The notes below the pieces were generated by a model that saw only the letters and a program-made list of their open reading frames with translations, ran no database searches and was not told where the DNA came from. The position numbers and the translations under genes were made by a program. Shown one piece after another: positions 1-9,127 of a stretch of 64,000 bases of DNA (positions are counted from its first letter, which is position 1; each line of letters opens with the position of its first letter). The stretch is from Candidatus Korobacter versatilis (GTDB taxonomy: Bacteria; Acidobacteriota; Terriglobia; Terriglobales; Acidobacteriaceae): NCBI GenBank assembly GCA_016185395.1, contig JACPNR010000006.1, positions 62,001-126,000 on the forward strand, in the 5' to 3' direction.

Positions 1-2
1 TG

Positions 3-455
3 GATTACGAAGGCGAACTGGGCGTGGTCATCGGGCGCAAGTGCCGCAACGTGCGCGAGGACGAGGACGTGAAGACCTACGTCCGCGGCTACACCTGCGT
101 GAACGACGTGACCGCGCGCGACCTGCAGAAATCCGACGCGCAATGGACGCGCGCCAAGGGCTTCGACACGTTCTGTCCGGTGGGGCCGCTGCTCTCCGAC
201 GAGATCGACGGCGGCAACGTGACGGTGGAGACGCACGTGAACGGCGAGTCGCGCCAGCGCGGCACGACCAAGGATTTCATCTTTTCTCTCGATGCTATAA
301 TCCGCTTCATCAGCCGCGTGATGACGCTTCAGCCCGGCGACCTGATCACCACGGGCACCCCAGCCGGCGTCGGACCGCTGAGCGCCGGAGACATGGTCGA
401 AGTCACCATTCCGGGCATTGGCACGCTGCGAAATCCCGTACAGGACGAGGCTTGA
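3..455 (+). CDS. Fumarylacetoacetate hydrolase family protein (5' truncated)
   Basis: The C-terminal about 150 residues of an FAH-family hydrolase or isomerase; the 5' part lies outside the window, and the frame is open from base 3. Family features seen are the N-D-V-T-A-R-D-L-Q segment, the [11 protein letters not shown] stretch and the T-T-G-T-P-A-G-V-G motif near the C-terminus. Members are metal-dependent enzymes acting on beta-keto acids in aromatic-compound catabolism, or oxaloacetate and acylpyruvate tautomerases or hydrolases; the substrate cannot be chosen from this fragment. It ends 16 bases before the transaldolase start, so the two are probably co-transcribed. Confidence 0.9.
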   Translation, partial: DYEGELGVVIGRKCRNVREDEDVKTYVRGYTCVNDVTARDLQKSDAQWTRAKGFDTFCPVGPLLSDEIDGGNVTVETHVNGESRQRGTTKDFIFSLDAIIRFISRVMTLQPGDLITTGTPAGVGPLSAGDMVEVTIPGIGTLRNPVQDEA

Positions 456-471
456 GGGCGAAAACCAGCGC

Positions 472-1122
472 ATGAAATTCTTCATCGACACCGCCAACCT
501 GCAAGAGATCCGCGAAGCCGCTGCCATGGGCATCCTCGACGGCGTCACCACCAATCCGTCGCTGATGGCGAAAGAGGGCAAGCCGAACAACAAAGAGACC
601 ATCCGCGAGATCTGCGGGGTGGTCGGCGGGCCGGTGTCGGTGGAAGTGGTGGCGATCGAGCCGGACGCGATGATCAAGGAAGGCGAAGAGTACGCCGGGT
701 GGGACAAGCACGTGGTGGTGAAGCTGCCGACGACGAAAGCCGGCGTGAAGGCGTGCAAGGCGCTCGCCGACAAGGGCATCAAGGTCAACATGACGCTCTG
801 CTTCTCCCCCAACCAGGCGCTGCTGGTGGCGAAGGCGGGCGCGACCTACGTTTCGCCGTTCATCGGGCGGCTCGACGACATCAGCGAGAACGGCATGGAC
901 GTGATCCGTAACATCCTCACCATCTATCGCAACTACAACTACCAGACACAGGTGCTCGCCGCTTCCATCCGCCATCCCATGCACGTGGTAGATGCGGCGC
1001 TCGCCGGCGCGCACGTCTCCACCATCCCGTTCAAGGTGCTGGAGATGATGTTCAACCATCCGCTGACGGACAAAGGCCTGGCCGCATTCCTGAAGGACTA
1101 CGAGAAAGTCCGCAAGGGCTGA
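472..1122 (+). CDS. tal: Transaldolase, small TalC/FSA-type
   Basis: A 216-residue class I aldolase of the short transaldolase group, working in the non-oxidative pentose phosphate pathway. The N-terminal FIDTAN, the V-T-T-N-P-S-L segment (about residues 25-31) and the Schiff-base lysine in V-V-V-K-L-P (Lys84) are visible. The S-P-F-I-G-R-L-D-D-I segment resembles bacterial transaldolases more than E. coli fructose-6-phosphate aldolase, so transaldolase is preferred. The open frame continues upstream, but the ATG at 472 gives the conserved M-K-F-F-I-D start. It lies 16 bases after the FAH gene. Confidence 0.93.
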   Translation: MKFFIDTANLQEIREAAAMGILDGVTTNPSLMAKEGKPNNKETIREICGVVGGPVSVEVVAIEPDAMIKEGEEYAGWDKHVVVKLPTTKAGVKACKALADKGIKVNMTLCFSPNQALLVAKAGATYVSPFIGRLDDISENGMDVIRNILTIYRNYNYQTQVLAASIRHPMHVVDAALAGAHVSTIPFKVLEMMFNHPLTDKGLAAFLKDYEKVRKG

Positions 1123-1227
1123 GCGCGGCGCCGCCAGTGACTCTAGGGTTTCCGCCGGATATCCAGCCGCTACTCTGACGGGTTACAGTAGGCCTACGCG
1201 GTTGTCGTAGTACGCCGTAAGCGCCGT

Positions 1228-1623
1228 ATGAGTTCACTTCGTCTTATCCCTATTGTGATCGGTGGCGTGGCCGCGCTCGCCGCGAGCGCGGGCTGGCTGG
1301 TCTGGCGCATGCGCCGCAAGACGCCGGAGCAGCGCGAGCAGGAGCGCCGCATCCGCATCGCGCAACTGGGACGCATCACCGACGGCACCGTGATCGACGT
1401 GAGCGAGCTGGCGCACAACGGCTCCACCGCGCTGCAACTGCTCATCTATCAGTACGACGTGGCCGGGGTTTCCTATGAAGCGGCGCAGGATGTGACGCAC
1501 CTGCGTCCGTTCGTGGACCTGCACACCTGCCGCATCGGCGTGCCGGCATCCATCAAGTACGACCCGCAGAACCCGGGGAACTCCATCGTCATCGCGGAAA
1601 GCTGGAGCGGGCTAAGAGCGTAG
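1228..1623 (+). CDS. Small membrane-anchored protein, DUF3592-like
   Basis: A 131-residue protein with one N-terminal membrane segment (about residues 7-27), a basic R-M-R-R-K stop-transfer stretch, a charged helix and a C-terminal beta-rich domain. The end, with R-I-G-V-P-A-S-I-K-Y-D-P-Q-N-P, resembles the DUF3592 pattern in which a small beta domain follows a membrane helix. Function is unknown. It stands alone on the plus strand between the transaldolase and the deacetylase. The family assignment is tentative; the reading frame is well supported by composition. Confidence 0.7.
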   Translation: MSSLRLIPIVIGGVAALAASAGWLVWRMRRKTPEQREQERRIRIAQLGRITDGTVIDVSELAHNGSTALQLLIYQYDVAGVSYEAAQDVTHLRPFVDLHTCRIGVPASIKYDPQNPGNSIVIAESWSGLRA

Positions 1624-1627
1624 AGCG

Positions 1628-1714
1628 TTCACCGCCGAGGCGCCGAGGCCGCGGAAACGCTCCTTTCTTTTGGTTTCCCGGCCATCTCGGCGCCCTCTGC
1701 GCCTCGGCGGTGAA
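1628..1714. repeat. Intergenic inverted repeat, CACCGCCGAGGCGCCGAG type
   Basis: The left arm (1628-1648) and right arm (1686-1714) are near-complements built on CACCGCCGAGGCGCCGAG and CTCGGCG...CCTCGGCGGTG, with a T-rich spacer. A related copy lies at 9055-9127. It fills the gap before the polysaccharide deacetylase start. Confidence 0.75.
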
Positions 1715-1727
1715 ATAGAATCCTTCT

Positions 1728-2447
1728 GTGTTCCCGGAAATCATTGCTGGAGTCGCCGCGGCGGGTGCGGCCGGCGGCGTGTTTGCTTACGGCGCGGCGG
1801 CGGCGAAGTCGCAGCTCTTTGGGACGACATTCTTCGGCGCACCGGGAGCATCGAAGCAGATCGCCCTCACTTACGACGACGGTCCCAACGACCCGTGGAC
1901 CGGGAAGCTGCTCGACGTCCTCGACAAGCACAGCGTAAGAGCCACGTTCTTCCTCATCGGGAAGTATGTGGAGATGCGTCCGGAGATAGCGCGCGCCGTG
2001 GCGCAGCGGGGACACGTCGTCGGCAACCATACGTTCTCGCATCCGAACCTGATCTTCACTTCGCAGAACGCTCTGCGTGGCGAACTCGAGCGGACGGAAG
2101 CCGTGATCACGCAGGCCATCGGCCAGCACTCACGGTTGTTCCGCCCGCCGTTCGGCGCGCGCCGCCCGGCGACCTTGCGAGTCGCGCGTGCGATCGGCCT
2201 CGAACCCATCCTGTGGTCGGTGAAGTGCTGGGACTGGACCGCGCCCAGTGCGGACTACATCGTCGAGAAAGCGCGGCAGCGCATCCGCGGCGGCGACGTC
2301 GTCTTACTGCACGATGGCGGGCACGTCGCCTTCGGGGCCGGCCGCGGCCACACAGTCGAGGCGAGCGACGAGCTCATCCGGCGGTACAAGGGCGAGGGGT
2401 ATGAGTTCGTGACGGTGCCGGAGATGCAAACGGCCCTCGTTCCCTAA
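1728..2447 (+). CDS. Polysaccharide deacetylase (NodB homology domain)
   Basis: A 239-residue carbohydrate esterase family 4 protein that would remove N- or O-acetyl groups from an envelope or extracellular glycan. A hydrophobic N-terminal segment (residues 5-25) suggests a membrane anchor or signal. All NodB motifs are present: T-Y-D-D-G-P with Asp50/Asp51, the metal-binding H-T-F-S-H (His101/His105), R-P-P-F-G (about 139-143), W-D-W (about 168-170) and L-L-H-D with His195. The start is the GTG at 1728. The natural substrate (peptidoglycan, chitin-like or other polymer) cannot be told from sequence. Confidence 0.9.
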   Translation: MFPEIIAGVAAAGAAGGVFAYGAAAAKSQLFGTTFFGAPGASKQIALTYDDGPNDPWTGKLLDVLDKHSVRATFFLIGKYVEMRPEIARAVAQRGHVVGNHTFSHPNLIFTSQNALRGELERTEAVITQAIGQHSRLFRPPFGARRPATLRVARAIGLEPILWSVKCWDWTAPSADYIVEKARQRIRGGDVVLLHDGGHVAFGAGRGHTVEASDELIRRYKGEGYEFVTVPEMQTALVP

Positions 2448-2452
2448 AGGCT

Positions 2453-2534
2453 TGTCATTCCGAGCGAAGCGAGGAATCTGCTTTGTCCGCGTGCAAGCAG
2501 CAGATTCCTCGTCGCTAACGCTCCTCGGAATGAC
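2453..2534. repeat. Intergenic palindrome, TCATTCCGAGCGAAGCGAGGAATC type
   Basis: The left arm (2453-2482) carries TGTCATTCCGAGCGAAGCG followed by AGGAATCTGCT; the right arm (2499-2534) carries its complement. It lies between the convergent deacetylase and hemL, where the long hairpin could end transcription from both sides. Partial copies occur at 16945-16980 and 63494-63520. Confidence 0.85.
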
Positions 2535-2537
2535 AAC

Positions 2538-3830
2538 TCAGAGGCTCTTGAAGCTTTCCCGCGCTGCTTCCACCGTCTCCCGAACATCGTCTTCCGTGTG
2601 CGCGTTGCTCAGGAAGGCGGCTTCGTATTGCGATGGCGGCAGATAGACGCCGCGCTCGAGCATGGCGCGATGCCACTTGCCGAACGCGGCGGTGTCCGAC
2701 TTTGCCGCTGAATCCCAGTCGCTGACCTTTCCCGACTGGAAGAACCACGTGAACATCGAGCCCACGCGGTTGGCCGTAAGCTTCACGCCGGCGGCTTCCG
2801 CCGCGGCCGAGACCTTCTCCACCAGCACGCCGGCGAGCGATTCGAGGCGCGTGTAGATCTCCGGATGCGCGCGCAGGTGCTTCAGGGTCGCCAGGCCCGC
2901 GGCCATGGCGAGCGGATTACCGCTCAGCGTCCCGGCCTGGTATACGGGGCCGAGCGGCGCGACCTTGTCCATGATCTCGGCGCGACCGCCGTAGGCGCCG
3001 ACCGGCAGGCCGCCGCCGATGATCTTGCCCAGCGTGGTGAGGTCGGGCGTGATGCCGTAGAGTTGCTGCGCGCCGCCGAAGGCGACGCGGAAGCCGGTCA
3101 TGACTTCGTCGAGGATGAGCAGCGCGCCGGCGTTCTTTGTAATGGCCCTTAAAGCCTCGAGGTATCCGGCGACAGGCGGGACGCAGCCCATGTTGCCGAC
3201 GACCGGCTCCACGATCACGCACGCGATCTGGTCCTTGAACTTCGCGAACGCCTGCTCGACCGCGGCGACGTTGTTGTAGGGCAGCGCAAGGGTGAACTGC
3301 GCCAGCTCGTCGAGCACACCCGCGGAACCCGGGATACCGAGCGTCGCTACACCGGAGCCGGCCTTCACCAGCAGCGAATCGGCGTGGCCGTGGTAGCAGC
3401 CCTCGAATTTCACGATGTACTTGCGCGATGTGTGAGCACGAGCGAGACGGATGGCGGACATCGTGGCTTCCGTCCCGGAGCTGACGAAGCGCAGCTTCTC
3501 GATCACGGGGAACGCAGCGACGACCGCTTCCGCTAATTCCAGTTCGAGCGGCGTGGAAGCGCCGAAGCTCGCGCCCGAGCGCGCGGCTGCTTCGATCGCG
3601 CGCGTCACTTCCGGGTGCGCATGGCCGAGGATGAGCGGCCCCCACGAGCCGACGTAGTCGAGGTACTGGTTGCCGTCCGCGTCCCAGAGGAGCGTGCCGT
3701 TGCCGCGGACGATCCAGGGCGGGTCGCCGCCGACCGCGCGGAAGGCGCGCACCGGGGAATCCACGCCGCCGGGTATCACCTTTTCGGCGCGCTGCTGCAG
3801 CTTGCGGGAGAGTTCTGTCTTGCGGGGCAA
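2538..3830 (-). CDS. hemL: Glutamate-1-semialdehyde 2,1-aminomutase
   Basis: A 430-residue PLP-dependent class III aminotransferase fold enzyme converting glutamate-1-semialdehyde to 5-aminolevulinate in the C5 route to heme. Visible are the N-terminal [12 protein letters not shown], the cofactor-binding S-S-G-T-E-A (about 117-122), C-Y-H-G-H, the D-E-V pair (241-242) and the PLP lysine in [10 protein letters not shown] (Lys269). Length and motifs are standard. It is convergent with the deacetylase and divergent from mfd; no other heme gene is adjacent. Confidence 0.97.
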   Translation of the reverse strand: MPRKTELSRKLQQRAEKVIPGGVDSPVRAFRAVGGDPPWIVRGNGTLLWDADGNQYLDYVGSWGPLILGHAHPEVTRAIEAAARSGASFGASTPLELELAEAVVAAFPVIEKLRFVSSGTEATMSAIRLARAHTSRKYIVKFEGCYHGHADSLLVKAGSGVATLGIPGSAGVLDELAQFTLALPYNNVAAVEQAFAKFKDQIACVIVEPVVGNMGCVPPVAGYLEALRAITKNAGALLILDEVMTGFRVAFGGAQQLYGITPDLTTLGKIIGGGLPVGAYGGRAEIMDKVAPLGPVYQAGTLSGNPLAMAAGLATLKHLRAHPEIYTRLESLAGVLVEKVSAAAEAAGVKLTANRVGSMFTWFFQSGKVSDWDSAAKSDTAAFGKWHRAMLERGVYLPPSQYEAAFLSNAHTEDDVRETVEAARESFKSL

Positions 3831-3837
3831 GGAAGAA

Positions 3838-3870
3838 ATCTACCACGGAGACACGGAGAGGACGGAGGCG
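3838..3870. repeat. Half-copy of a CCACGGAGACACGGAG-type repeat
   Basis: The unit CCACGGAGACACGGAGAGGA lies just upstream of the hemL start in the hemL/mfd divergent region. It resembles one arm of the CCACxGAxGACACGAAGG-type palindromes found elsewhere in this window, without a matching second arm. Confidence 0.5.
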
Positions 3871-3958
3871 TTAGGAACTCGACGGCGTTCAGGTTCGGAT
3901 GGCATCCGGCTGGCGGCGGGCGCACTGCGTTCCGCGCTGGTAGAATCGATGGAGAGTC

Positions 3959-6900
3959 ATGGTGCAGCCGTTTGTCCGCGAGCTGTTCGCGGACGTGGAA
4001 AAGTCTGACGCTTTCCGGCGTGTCCTCCTCCCTCTCAAGCGAGGGACCTCTGCCGCTCCCGGACCGGGGACGGGGGGTACAAAGGCGGGCGCGGGGCGGA
4101 CCCGTGTCTCCGGACTCACTCCTGCCGCAAAAGCCCTGCATCTTCCCTTGCTGCGCCGTGGCGCGCAGCGTCCACTGCTGGTCATCGTGCGCGACAACCG
4201 CGCGGCCGACGCACAGCTGCCGGTATTGCGCGCGGCGTGCGAACTGACCGGCGCTGCCGATCCGGATGCGACCATCGCGCTGCCCGCATATGACGTGCTG
4301 CCGTTCGAGAACCAGTCGCCGCATCCGGAGATACAGGAAGAACGCGCGGCCGCGTTGTGGAAGATAGCGACCGGCGCGGCGGAGATCGTGGTGGCGCCGA
4401 TCGAGTCCGCGCTGATGCGGATGCGCCCGGCGGAGCACTACTCCGGCCTGGCACGCACGCTGCGCAAGGGTGAGAGCCTCGACAGCGAGCGCCTGGTCGA
4501 GCACCTGAACCTGGTCGGGTACGTGAAGGTGGACGTGGTCGAGATGCCCGGGCAATACGCGGTGCGCGGCGGCATCCTCGACGTGTACTCGCCCGAGATG
4601 GACCGTCCCGCGCGCGCCGAGTTTTTCGGCGACGAGATCGAGTCGCTGCGCAAGTTCGACCCCGCGTCGCAGCGCTCGCAGAATCCGCTGGACGAGGCCG
4701 TGCTTTTGCCGCTCACCGAGACTGCCGTCAGCGAAGAGACGCTCGCTGCCATCCACACGCGGCTTTCCGGCCGTCGCATCACCGGCGCGGAAGCGACCGT
4801 GGAAGAGGCGGTCGTCGCGGCCGGCGTGAGCGTTTTTCCCGGCTGGGAACTGTACGCGCCCGTCGCGGGAGCGTCCGCGACCTTGCTCGACCTGCTGCCG
4901 GAAGCGGCCGTGTTCGTGGATGAGCCCGGCGAGGTCGCGCGCGAGCTGGAAGCGTTCTGGGAACGGCTCGAGGCCGCGCACGAGCAGAGCGGCGTGGGCA
5001 AGCTGGTGCGTCCGGAGGAGTTGTTCCTTTCGCCGGACGAGTGGCAGGCGGCGCTGGCGCCGCGCGCGGGTGGGTCGCTTGAACATCTTGGCATCGAGAC
5101 CGCGGACACCGCGACCATCACCCTCGCTTCACAACCCACGCCGAAGTTTCACGGCGCGGTGCCCGCGCTGGTGGAAGAGGTCCAGCGGCTGACGGCGGAG
5201 GGACGCCGCGTGCTTTTCTGCGCCGGCTCGACCGGCGAACTGGAGCGGCTCGCCGACATCTTCACCGAATACAGCGTGCCCTTCCGCCTGGGCATGCGCA
5301 CCGGCACCGCCGGCGGGGAGAGCTTCCTCGATGAAGCGGCGTACTTCACCGAAGACGTGTTCGCGACCACGCTGGTCCGCGCGTATGTGCCGGACGGCGT
5401 GTTGCTGCCGGCATCGCGCCTCGCGGTCTTTGGCTCGCGCGACCTGTTCGACGAGTCCGAAGCTTCCGTCTCGCGACCCATCAAGCAGAAGTCGAAGACC
5501 GCGGCGTTCATGTCCGACTTCCGCGACCTGGCCGTCGGCGACTACGTCGTCCACGTGGAGCACGGCATCGGCCAGTACTGCGGCCTGCGCGAGATCGAGC
5601 AGGAAGGCGCGAAAGCCGAGTTCATGGTGCTGGAATACGCCGAGGCGGCCAAGCTCTACGTTCCCCTCACGCGCCTCGACCTCATCCAGAAATATCGGTC
5701 GGCGGAAGGCGCCAAGCCTGTGCTCAGCCGCTTAGGAACCGCGGCGTGGCAGAAGACGAAGACGCGCGTGAAGAAGGCCATGAAAGAGATGGCCGACGAG
5801 TTGCTCAGGCTCTACGCCGCGCGCAAGACCGCCGAAGGCCACAAGTTCCCGGCCGACACCGATTGGCAGCGCGAGTTCGAAGACGCGTTCGAGTTCCAGG
5901 AGACCGAAGACCAGACTGCTGCGGTCGCCGATATCAAGGCCGACATGCAGTCGCAGCAGCCCATGGACCGCCTGCTCTGCGGCGACGTCGGCTACGGCAA
6001 GACTGAAGTTGCCATGCGCGCGGCGTTCAAGGCGGTGAGCGACGGCAAGCAGGTCGCCGTGCTCGCGCCGACGACCGTCCTCGCCTTCCAGCACTTCGAG
6101 ACGTTCAAAGAGCGGTTCAAGCAGTTTCCGCTGACCATCGAGATGATCTCGCGCTTCCGCACGCCGAAGCAGCAGAAGGCCATCGTCGAAAAAGTGGAGC
6201 AGGGAAAAGTGGACGTGCTCATCGGCACGCACCGCCTGCTCTCGAAGGACATCAAGTTCCAGGACCTCGGGCTGCTCGTGGTGGACGAGGAGCAGCGCTT
6301 CGGCGTCCGCCACAAGGAGCGGCTGAAGCAGATGAAGCGCGAGGTGGACGTGCTGACGATGTCGGCCACGCCCATCCCGCGGACGCTGCACATGGCCGTG
6401 GTCGGGCTGCGCGACATGAGCGTGATCGAGACGCCGCCGAAAGACCGCATCGCCATCCAGACGGTCGTGGCCGCGTTCGACGAGAAGCTCATCAAGTCTG
6501 CCCTCGAGCAGGAGATCGAGCGCGGCGGGCAGGTCTACTTCGTCCACAACCGCGTGGAGTCCATCTACGAGATCGCGGCGAAGATCAAGGACCTCGTGCC
6601 GAAAGCGCGCGTGCTCGTGGGCCACGGGCAGATGAGCGAGACCGAGCTGGAGAGCGTGATGCTCGGCTTCATCCGCCACGAGGCCGATGTGCTGGTCGCG
6701 ACCACCATCATCGAGAACGGACTCGACATCCCCCTGTGCAACACCATCCTCATCAACCGCGCCGACCGGCATGGGCTGTCGGAGCTCTACCAGTTGCGCG
6801 GGCGCGTGGGCCGGTCGAACCGCCGGGCGTACGCATATTTGCTCGTCCCGCCGGAGCAAGAGCTGACGGCCATCGCGCGGCGGCGGCTGGCTGCGCTGAA

Positions 6901-7537
6901 GGAGTTCTCCGACCTCGGCGCGGGCTTCAAGATCGCCGCGCTCGATCTCGAACTGCGCGGCGCGGGAAATCTGCTGGGCGGCGAGCAGAGCGGGCACATC
7001 GATGCCGTCGGCTTCGAGCTTTACACCTCCATGCTGGAGCGGACCATCAAAGAGTTGAAAGGCGAGGCCTCGGAAGAAGCGGTCGAGACGCAGCTGAACC
7101 TCGGGCTGAACATCCGCATCCCGCCGGAGTACATCGCGGAAGAGAACCAGCGCCTGCGGATGTACAAGCGCGTGGCCGCGGTCGAGAGCGTGCAGCAACT
7201 GGCCGACGTCCGCGACGAGCTCACCGACCGTTACGGCGAGCCGCCCGCCGCGGTCCGCAACCTGCTGGAGTACGCCGAGCTGAAGCTGGCGTCGGAGCGC
7301 GTGGGCGTGGCCGGCATCGACCGCCGCCGCGACGTCGTCAACATCAAGTTCACGGAGAAAGCGGTCGTGGATCCGGAAAAGCTCGCGCAGTTCGTCGCCA
7401 AGGAACGCGGCGCGCAGTTCACGCCCGCGGGCGTGCTGCACTTCCAGTTGAAATCCACCCGTCCGGAAGATGTTTTGACGCGGCTCAAGGAATTGCTCGC
7501 GGAACTTGCATCTGAGCAATTAGCCCTTAGCGGTTAG
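3959..7537 (+). CDS. mfd: Transcription-repair coupling factor Mfd
   Basis: An 1192-residue DNA translocase that removes RNA polymerase stalled at lesions and recruits UvrA. Domains in order are the UvrB-like N-terminal part (about 1-470), the CarD-like RNA polymerase-interacting domain around residue 526 (D-Y-V-V-H-V-E-H-G-I-G-Q-Y), the RecG-like helicase with Walker A G-D-V-G-Y-G-K-T (about 675) and D-E-E-Q (about 775), and the C-terminal TRCF domain. An unusual Gly/Pro/Arg-rich stretch at about residues 22-49 separates two segments that are normally contiguous. The last residues (A-L-S-G) are encoded by a repeat. galU follows on the same strand. Confidence 0.97.
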   Translation: MVQPFVRELFADVEKSDAFRRVLLPLKRGTSAAPGPGTGGTKAGAGRTRVSGLTPAAKALHLPLLRRGAQRPLLVIVRDNRAADAQLPVLRAACELTGAADPDATIALPAYDVLPFENQSPHPEIQEERAAALWKIATGAAEIVVAPIESALMRMRPAEHYSGLARTLRKGESLDSERLVEHLNLVGYVKVDVVEMPGQYAVRGGILDVYSPEMDRPARAEFFGDEIESLRKFDPASQRSQNPLDEAVLLPLTETAVSEETLAAIHTRLSGRRITGAEATVEEAVVAAGVSVFPGWELYAPVAGASATLLDLLPEAAVFVDEPGEVARELEAFWERLEAAHEQSGVGKLVRPEELFLSPDEWQAALAPRAGGSLEHLGIETADTATITLASQPTPKFHGAVPALVEEVQRLTAEGRRVLFCAGSTGELERLADIFTEYSVPFRLGMRTGTAGGESFLDEAAYFTEDVFATTLVRAYVPDGVLLPASRLAVFGSRDLFDESEASVSRPIKQKSKTAAFMSDFRDLAVGDYVVHVEHGIGQYCGLREIEQEGAKAEFMVLEYAEAAKLYVPLTRLDLIQKYRSAEGAKPVLSRLGTAAWQKTKTRVKKAMKEMADELLRLYAARKTAEGHKFPADTDWQREFEDAFEFQETEDQTAAVADIKADMQSQQPMDRLLCGDVGYGKTEVAMRAAFKAVSDGKQVAVLAPTTVLAFQHFETFKERFKQFPLTIEMISRFRTPKQQKAIVEKVEQGKVDVLIGTHRLLSKDIKFQDLGLLVVDEEQRFGVRHKERLKQMKREVDVLTMSATPIPRTLHMAVVGLRDMSVIETPPKDRIAIQTVVAAFDEKLIKSALEQEIERGGQVYFVHNRVESIYEIAAKIKDLVPKARVLVGHGQMSETELESVMLGFIRHEADVLVATTIIENGLDIPLCNTILINRADRHGLSELYQLRGRVGRSNRRAYAYLLVPPEQELTAIARRRLAALKEFSDLGAGFKIAALDLELRGAGNLLGGEQSGHIDAVGFELYTSMLERTIKELKGEASEEAVETQLNLGLNIRIPPEYIAEENQRLRMYKRVAAVESVQQLADVRDELTDRYGEPPAAVRNLLEYAELKLASERVGVAGIDRRRDVVNIKFTEKAVVDPEKLAQFVAKERGAQFTPAGVLHFQLKSTRPEDVLTRLKELLAELASEQLALSG
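4022..4108. repeat. Low-complexity insertion inside mfd
   Basis: These 87 bases encode about 29 Gly/Pro/Ala/Arg/Thr-rich residues not expected between F-R-R and V-S-G-L-T-P-A-A-K in Mfd N-termini. The DNA holds a small hairpin (CCCTC-TCAAGC-GAGGG) and G/C-rich runs like intergenic DNA here. The reading frame is kept. Confidence 0.5.
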
Positions 7538-7596
7538 CGATTGGCAATTTGCAAGACCGGGTTTGCTAAGTGCCAATTGCCAATTGCTGCTTGCTC
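7516..7596. repeat. Word-reiterating imperfect palindrome at the mfd end
   Basis: Variants of a short word (CAATTAG, CTTAGCGGTTAGCGATTGG, GGCAATTTGC) precede complementary words (TTGCTAAGTGCC, AATTGCCAATTGC). It starts within the last mfd codons, contains the mfd stop and fills the gap before galU. Confidence 0.6.
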
Positions 7597-7620
7597 CCCT
7601 GTGTTAGTGTTTTCGATTCG

Positions 7621-8514
7621 ATGAAGCGCATACGAAAAGCCGTCTTCCCTGCTGCCGGTCTCGGCACGCGCTTCCTGCCTGCGACCAAGGCGCAGCCGAA
7701 AGAGATGCTGCCGCTGGTGGACAAGCCCATCATCCAGTACGGTGTGGAAGAGGCGCTGGCGGCGGGCTGCGACCAGATCATCATCGTCACCGGCCGCGGC
7801 AAGTCGGCCATCGAAGACCATTTCGACGTGAGCTATGAACTCGAGCGCATGCTCGAGGACCGCGGCAAGACCGACCTGCTGACCATCGTGCGCCAGATCA
7901 GCGACATGATCCACGTGGCGTACGTGCGGCAGAAGGAAGCCATGGGTCTCGGACACGCCGTGCTGATGGCGCGCGAGATGGTCGGCGACGAACCCTTCGC
8001 GGTGCTGCTCGCCGACGACGTGATCGACGCGCGCGTCCCTTGCCTGAAGCAGATGGTGCAAGTGTTCGAGCAGACCGGCACGTCGGTCGTCGCCACGCAA
8101 CAGGTGGATGGCCCCGCAATCTCCGCGTACGGCGTGCTCGACGCGCAGCCGGTCGTCGCTCCGCACATCAAGGGACAGTTTGACGGACGCCTTTACGAGA
8201 TCAAGAACCTGATCGAGAAACCGAAGCCGAAGGACGCGCCCTCGAATCTCGCGGTCATCGGGCGGTACATCCTGACACCGGATATTTTCGACATCCTCGA
8301 GAAGACGCCGCTCGGCACGGGCGGCGAGCTGCAACTCACCGACGGCCTCCGCGGCCTGGCGCAGAAGCAGAAGCTGCACGGCTATCGCTTCGATGGCATC
8401 CGGCACGACACCGGCGACAAGCTTGGCTTTCTGAAAGCGACAGTGGAGTTCGCGCTGAAGCGGCCTGACCTGGGCGACGGCCTGCGGGAATATCTGAAGA
8501 CGCTGAAGCTGTAA
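7621..8514 (+). CDS. galU: UTP-glucose-1-phosphate uridylyltransferase
   Basis: A 297-residue nucleotidyltransferase making UDP-glucose for glycan, LPS and trehalose synthesis. The N-terminal F-P-A-A-G-L-G-T-R-F-L-P signature (from about residue 8), the K-E-M-L-P-L-V-D-K-P-I-I-Q-Y segment and the later L-A-D-D, L-I-E-K-P-K-P and G-G-E-L-Q-L-T-D blocks identify the family. The ATG at 7621 gives the normal N-terminus; an in-frame start at 7570 would lie within the upstream repeat. It is downstream of mfd on the same strand and convergent with purE. Confidence 0.96.
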   Translation: MKRIRKAVFPAAGLGTRFLPATKAQPKEMLPLVDKPIIQYGVEEALAAGCDQIIIVTGRGKSAIEDHFDVSYELERMLEDRGKTDLLTIVRQISDMIHVAYVRQKEAMGLGHAVLMAREMVGDEPFAVLLADDVIDARVPCLKQMVQVFEQTGTSVVATQQVDGPAISAYGVLDAQPVVAPHIKGQFDGRLYEIKNLIEKPKPKDAPSNLAVIGRYILTPDIFDILEKTPLGTGGELQLTDGLRGLAQKQKLHGYRFDGIRHDTGDKLGFLKATVEFALKRPDLGDGLREYLKTLKL

Positions 8515-8534
8515 CGCTTACTTCGGCGTATCAC

Positions 8535-9041
8535 TCATTTTGCGCGCGCGGCTTTGAGCTTTGCAGACTTCTCTTCCACGCCCTTCGCCAGCTTTTCTTT
8601 GTGTGCCGTCATTTTGTCGGCGATCGCCTTGTCGGCGGTGGCGATGATCTGCGCGGCGAGGATGCCGGCGTTCGTCGCCCCCGCCTTGCCGATCGCGACG
8701 GTCGCCACGGGGATTCCGGCGGGCATCTGCACGGTCGAGAGCAGCGAATCGAGTCCGTTGAGCACGCTCGGGATGGGCACGCCGATGACCGGGAGCGTGC
8801 TCTCGGCGGCGATCACGCCCGCTAGGTGCGCTGCGCCACCGGCGCCGGCGATGATGACTTTAATGCCGCGGCCGGCCGCGTTCCTCGCGAACTCCGCGGT
8901 CTTGTGCGGCGCGCGGTGTGCCGAGGTCACGTCGATCTCATAGGCGATGCCGAAGCCCTCGAGCGATTTGGCGGCTTCATTCATGATCTCAAGGTCTGAA
9001 TCACTGCCCATCACGATCGCTACCAGTGCTTTCTCTGCCAT
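8535..9041 (-). CDS. purE: N5-carboxyaminoimidazole ribonucleotide mutase PurE
   Basis: A 168-residue class I PurE catalysing N5-CAIR to CAIR in purine synthesis. Diagnostic motifs are M-G-S-D-S-D (about 11-16), S-A-H-R-A-P-H with the catalytic His, [10 protein letters not shown] and G-V-P-I-P. The C-terminus carries a Lys/Ala-rich extension past the core, ending A-A-R-A-K. It follows purD on the same strand with a gap of about 45 bases occupied by a palindrome. No PurK is next to it. Confidence 0.96.
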   Translation of the reverse strand: MAEKALVAIVMGSDSDLEIMNEAAKSLEGFGIAYEIDVTSAHRAPHKTAEFARNAAGRGIKVIIAGAGGAAHLAGVIAAESTLPVIGVPIPSVLNGLDSLLSTVQMPAGIPVATVAIGKAGATNAGILAAQIIATADKAIADKMTAHKEKLAKGVEEKSAKLKAARAK

Positions 9042-9054
9042 CTTCTCTCCACTT

Positions 9055-9127
9055 CAACGCCGAGGCGCTGAGCACGCCGAGGTTCTCATTTCATCTTCTC
9101 GGCGCTCTCTGCGTCTCGGCGGTGATT
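9055..9127. repeat. Inverted repeat between purD and purE, overlapping the purD end
   Basis: The left arm CAACGCCGAGGCGCTGAGCA (9055-) and right arm CTCGGCGCTCTCTGCGTCTC then GGCGGTGATT (9101-) are complementary and match the class at 1628-1714. The right arm and spacer encode the final dozen or so residues of PurD and its stop codon. Confidence 0.8.

Noticed and set aside
5732-7519. 595-codon open frame antisense to mfd
   Set aside because: His/Arg/Asp/Leu-rich product typical of the complement of a high-GC gene; mfd is unmistakable on the other strand.
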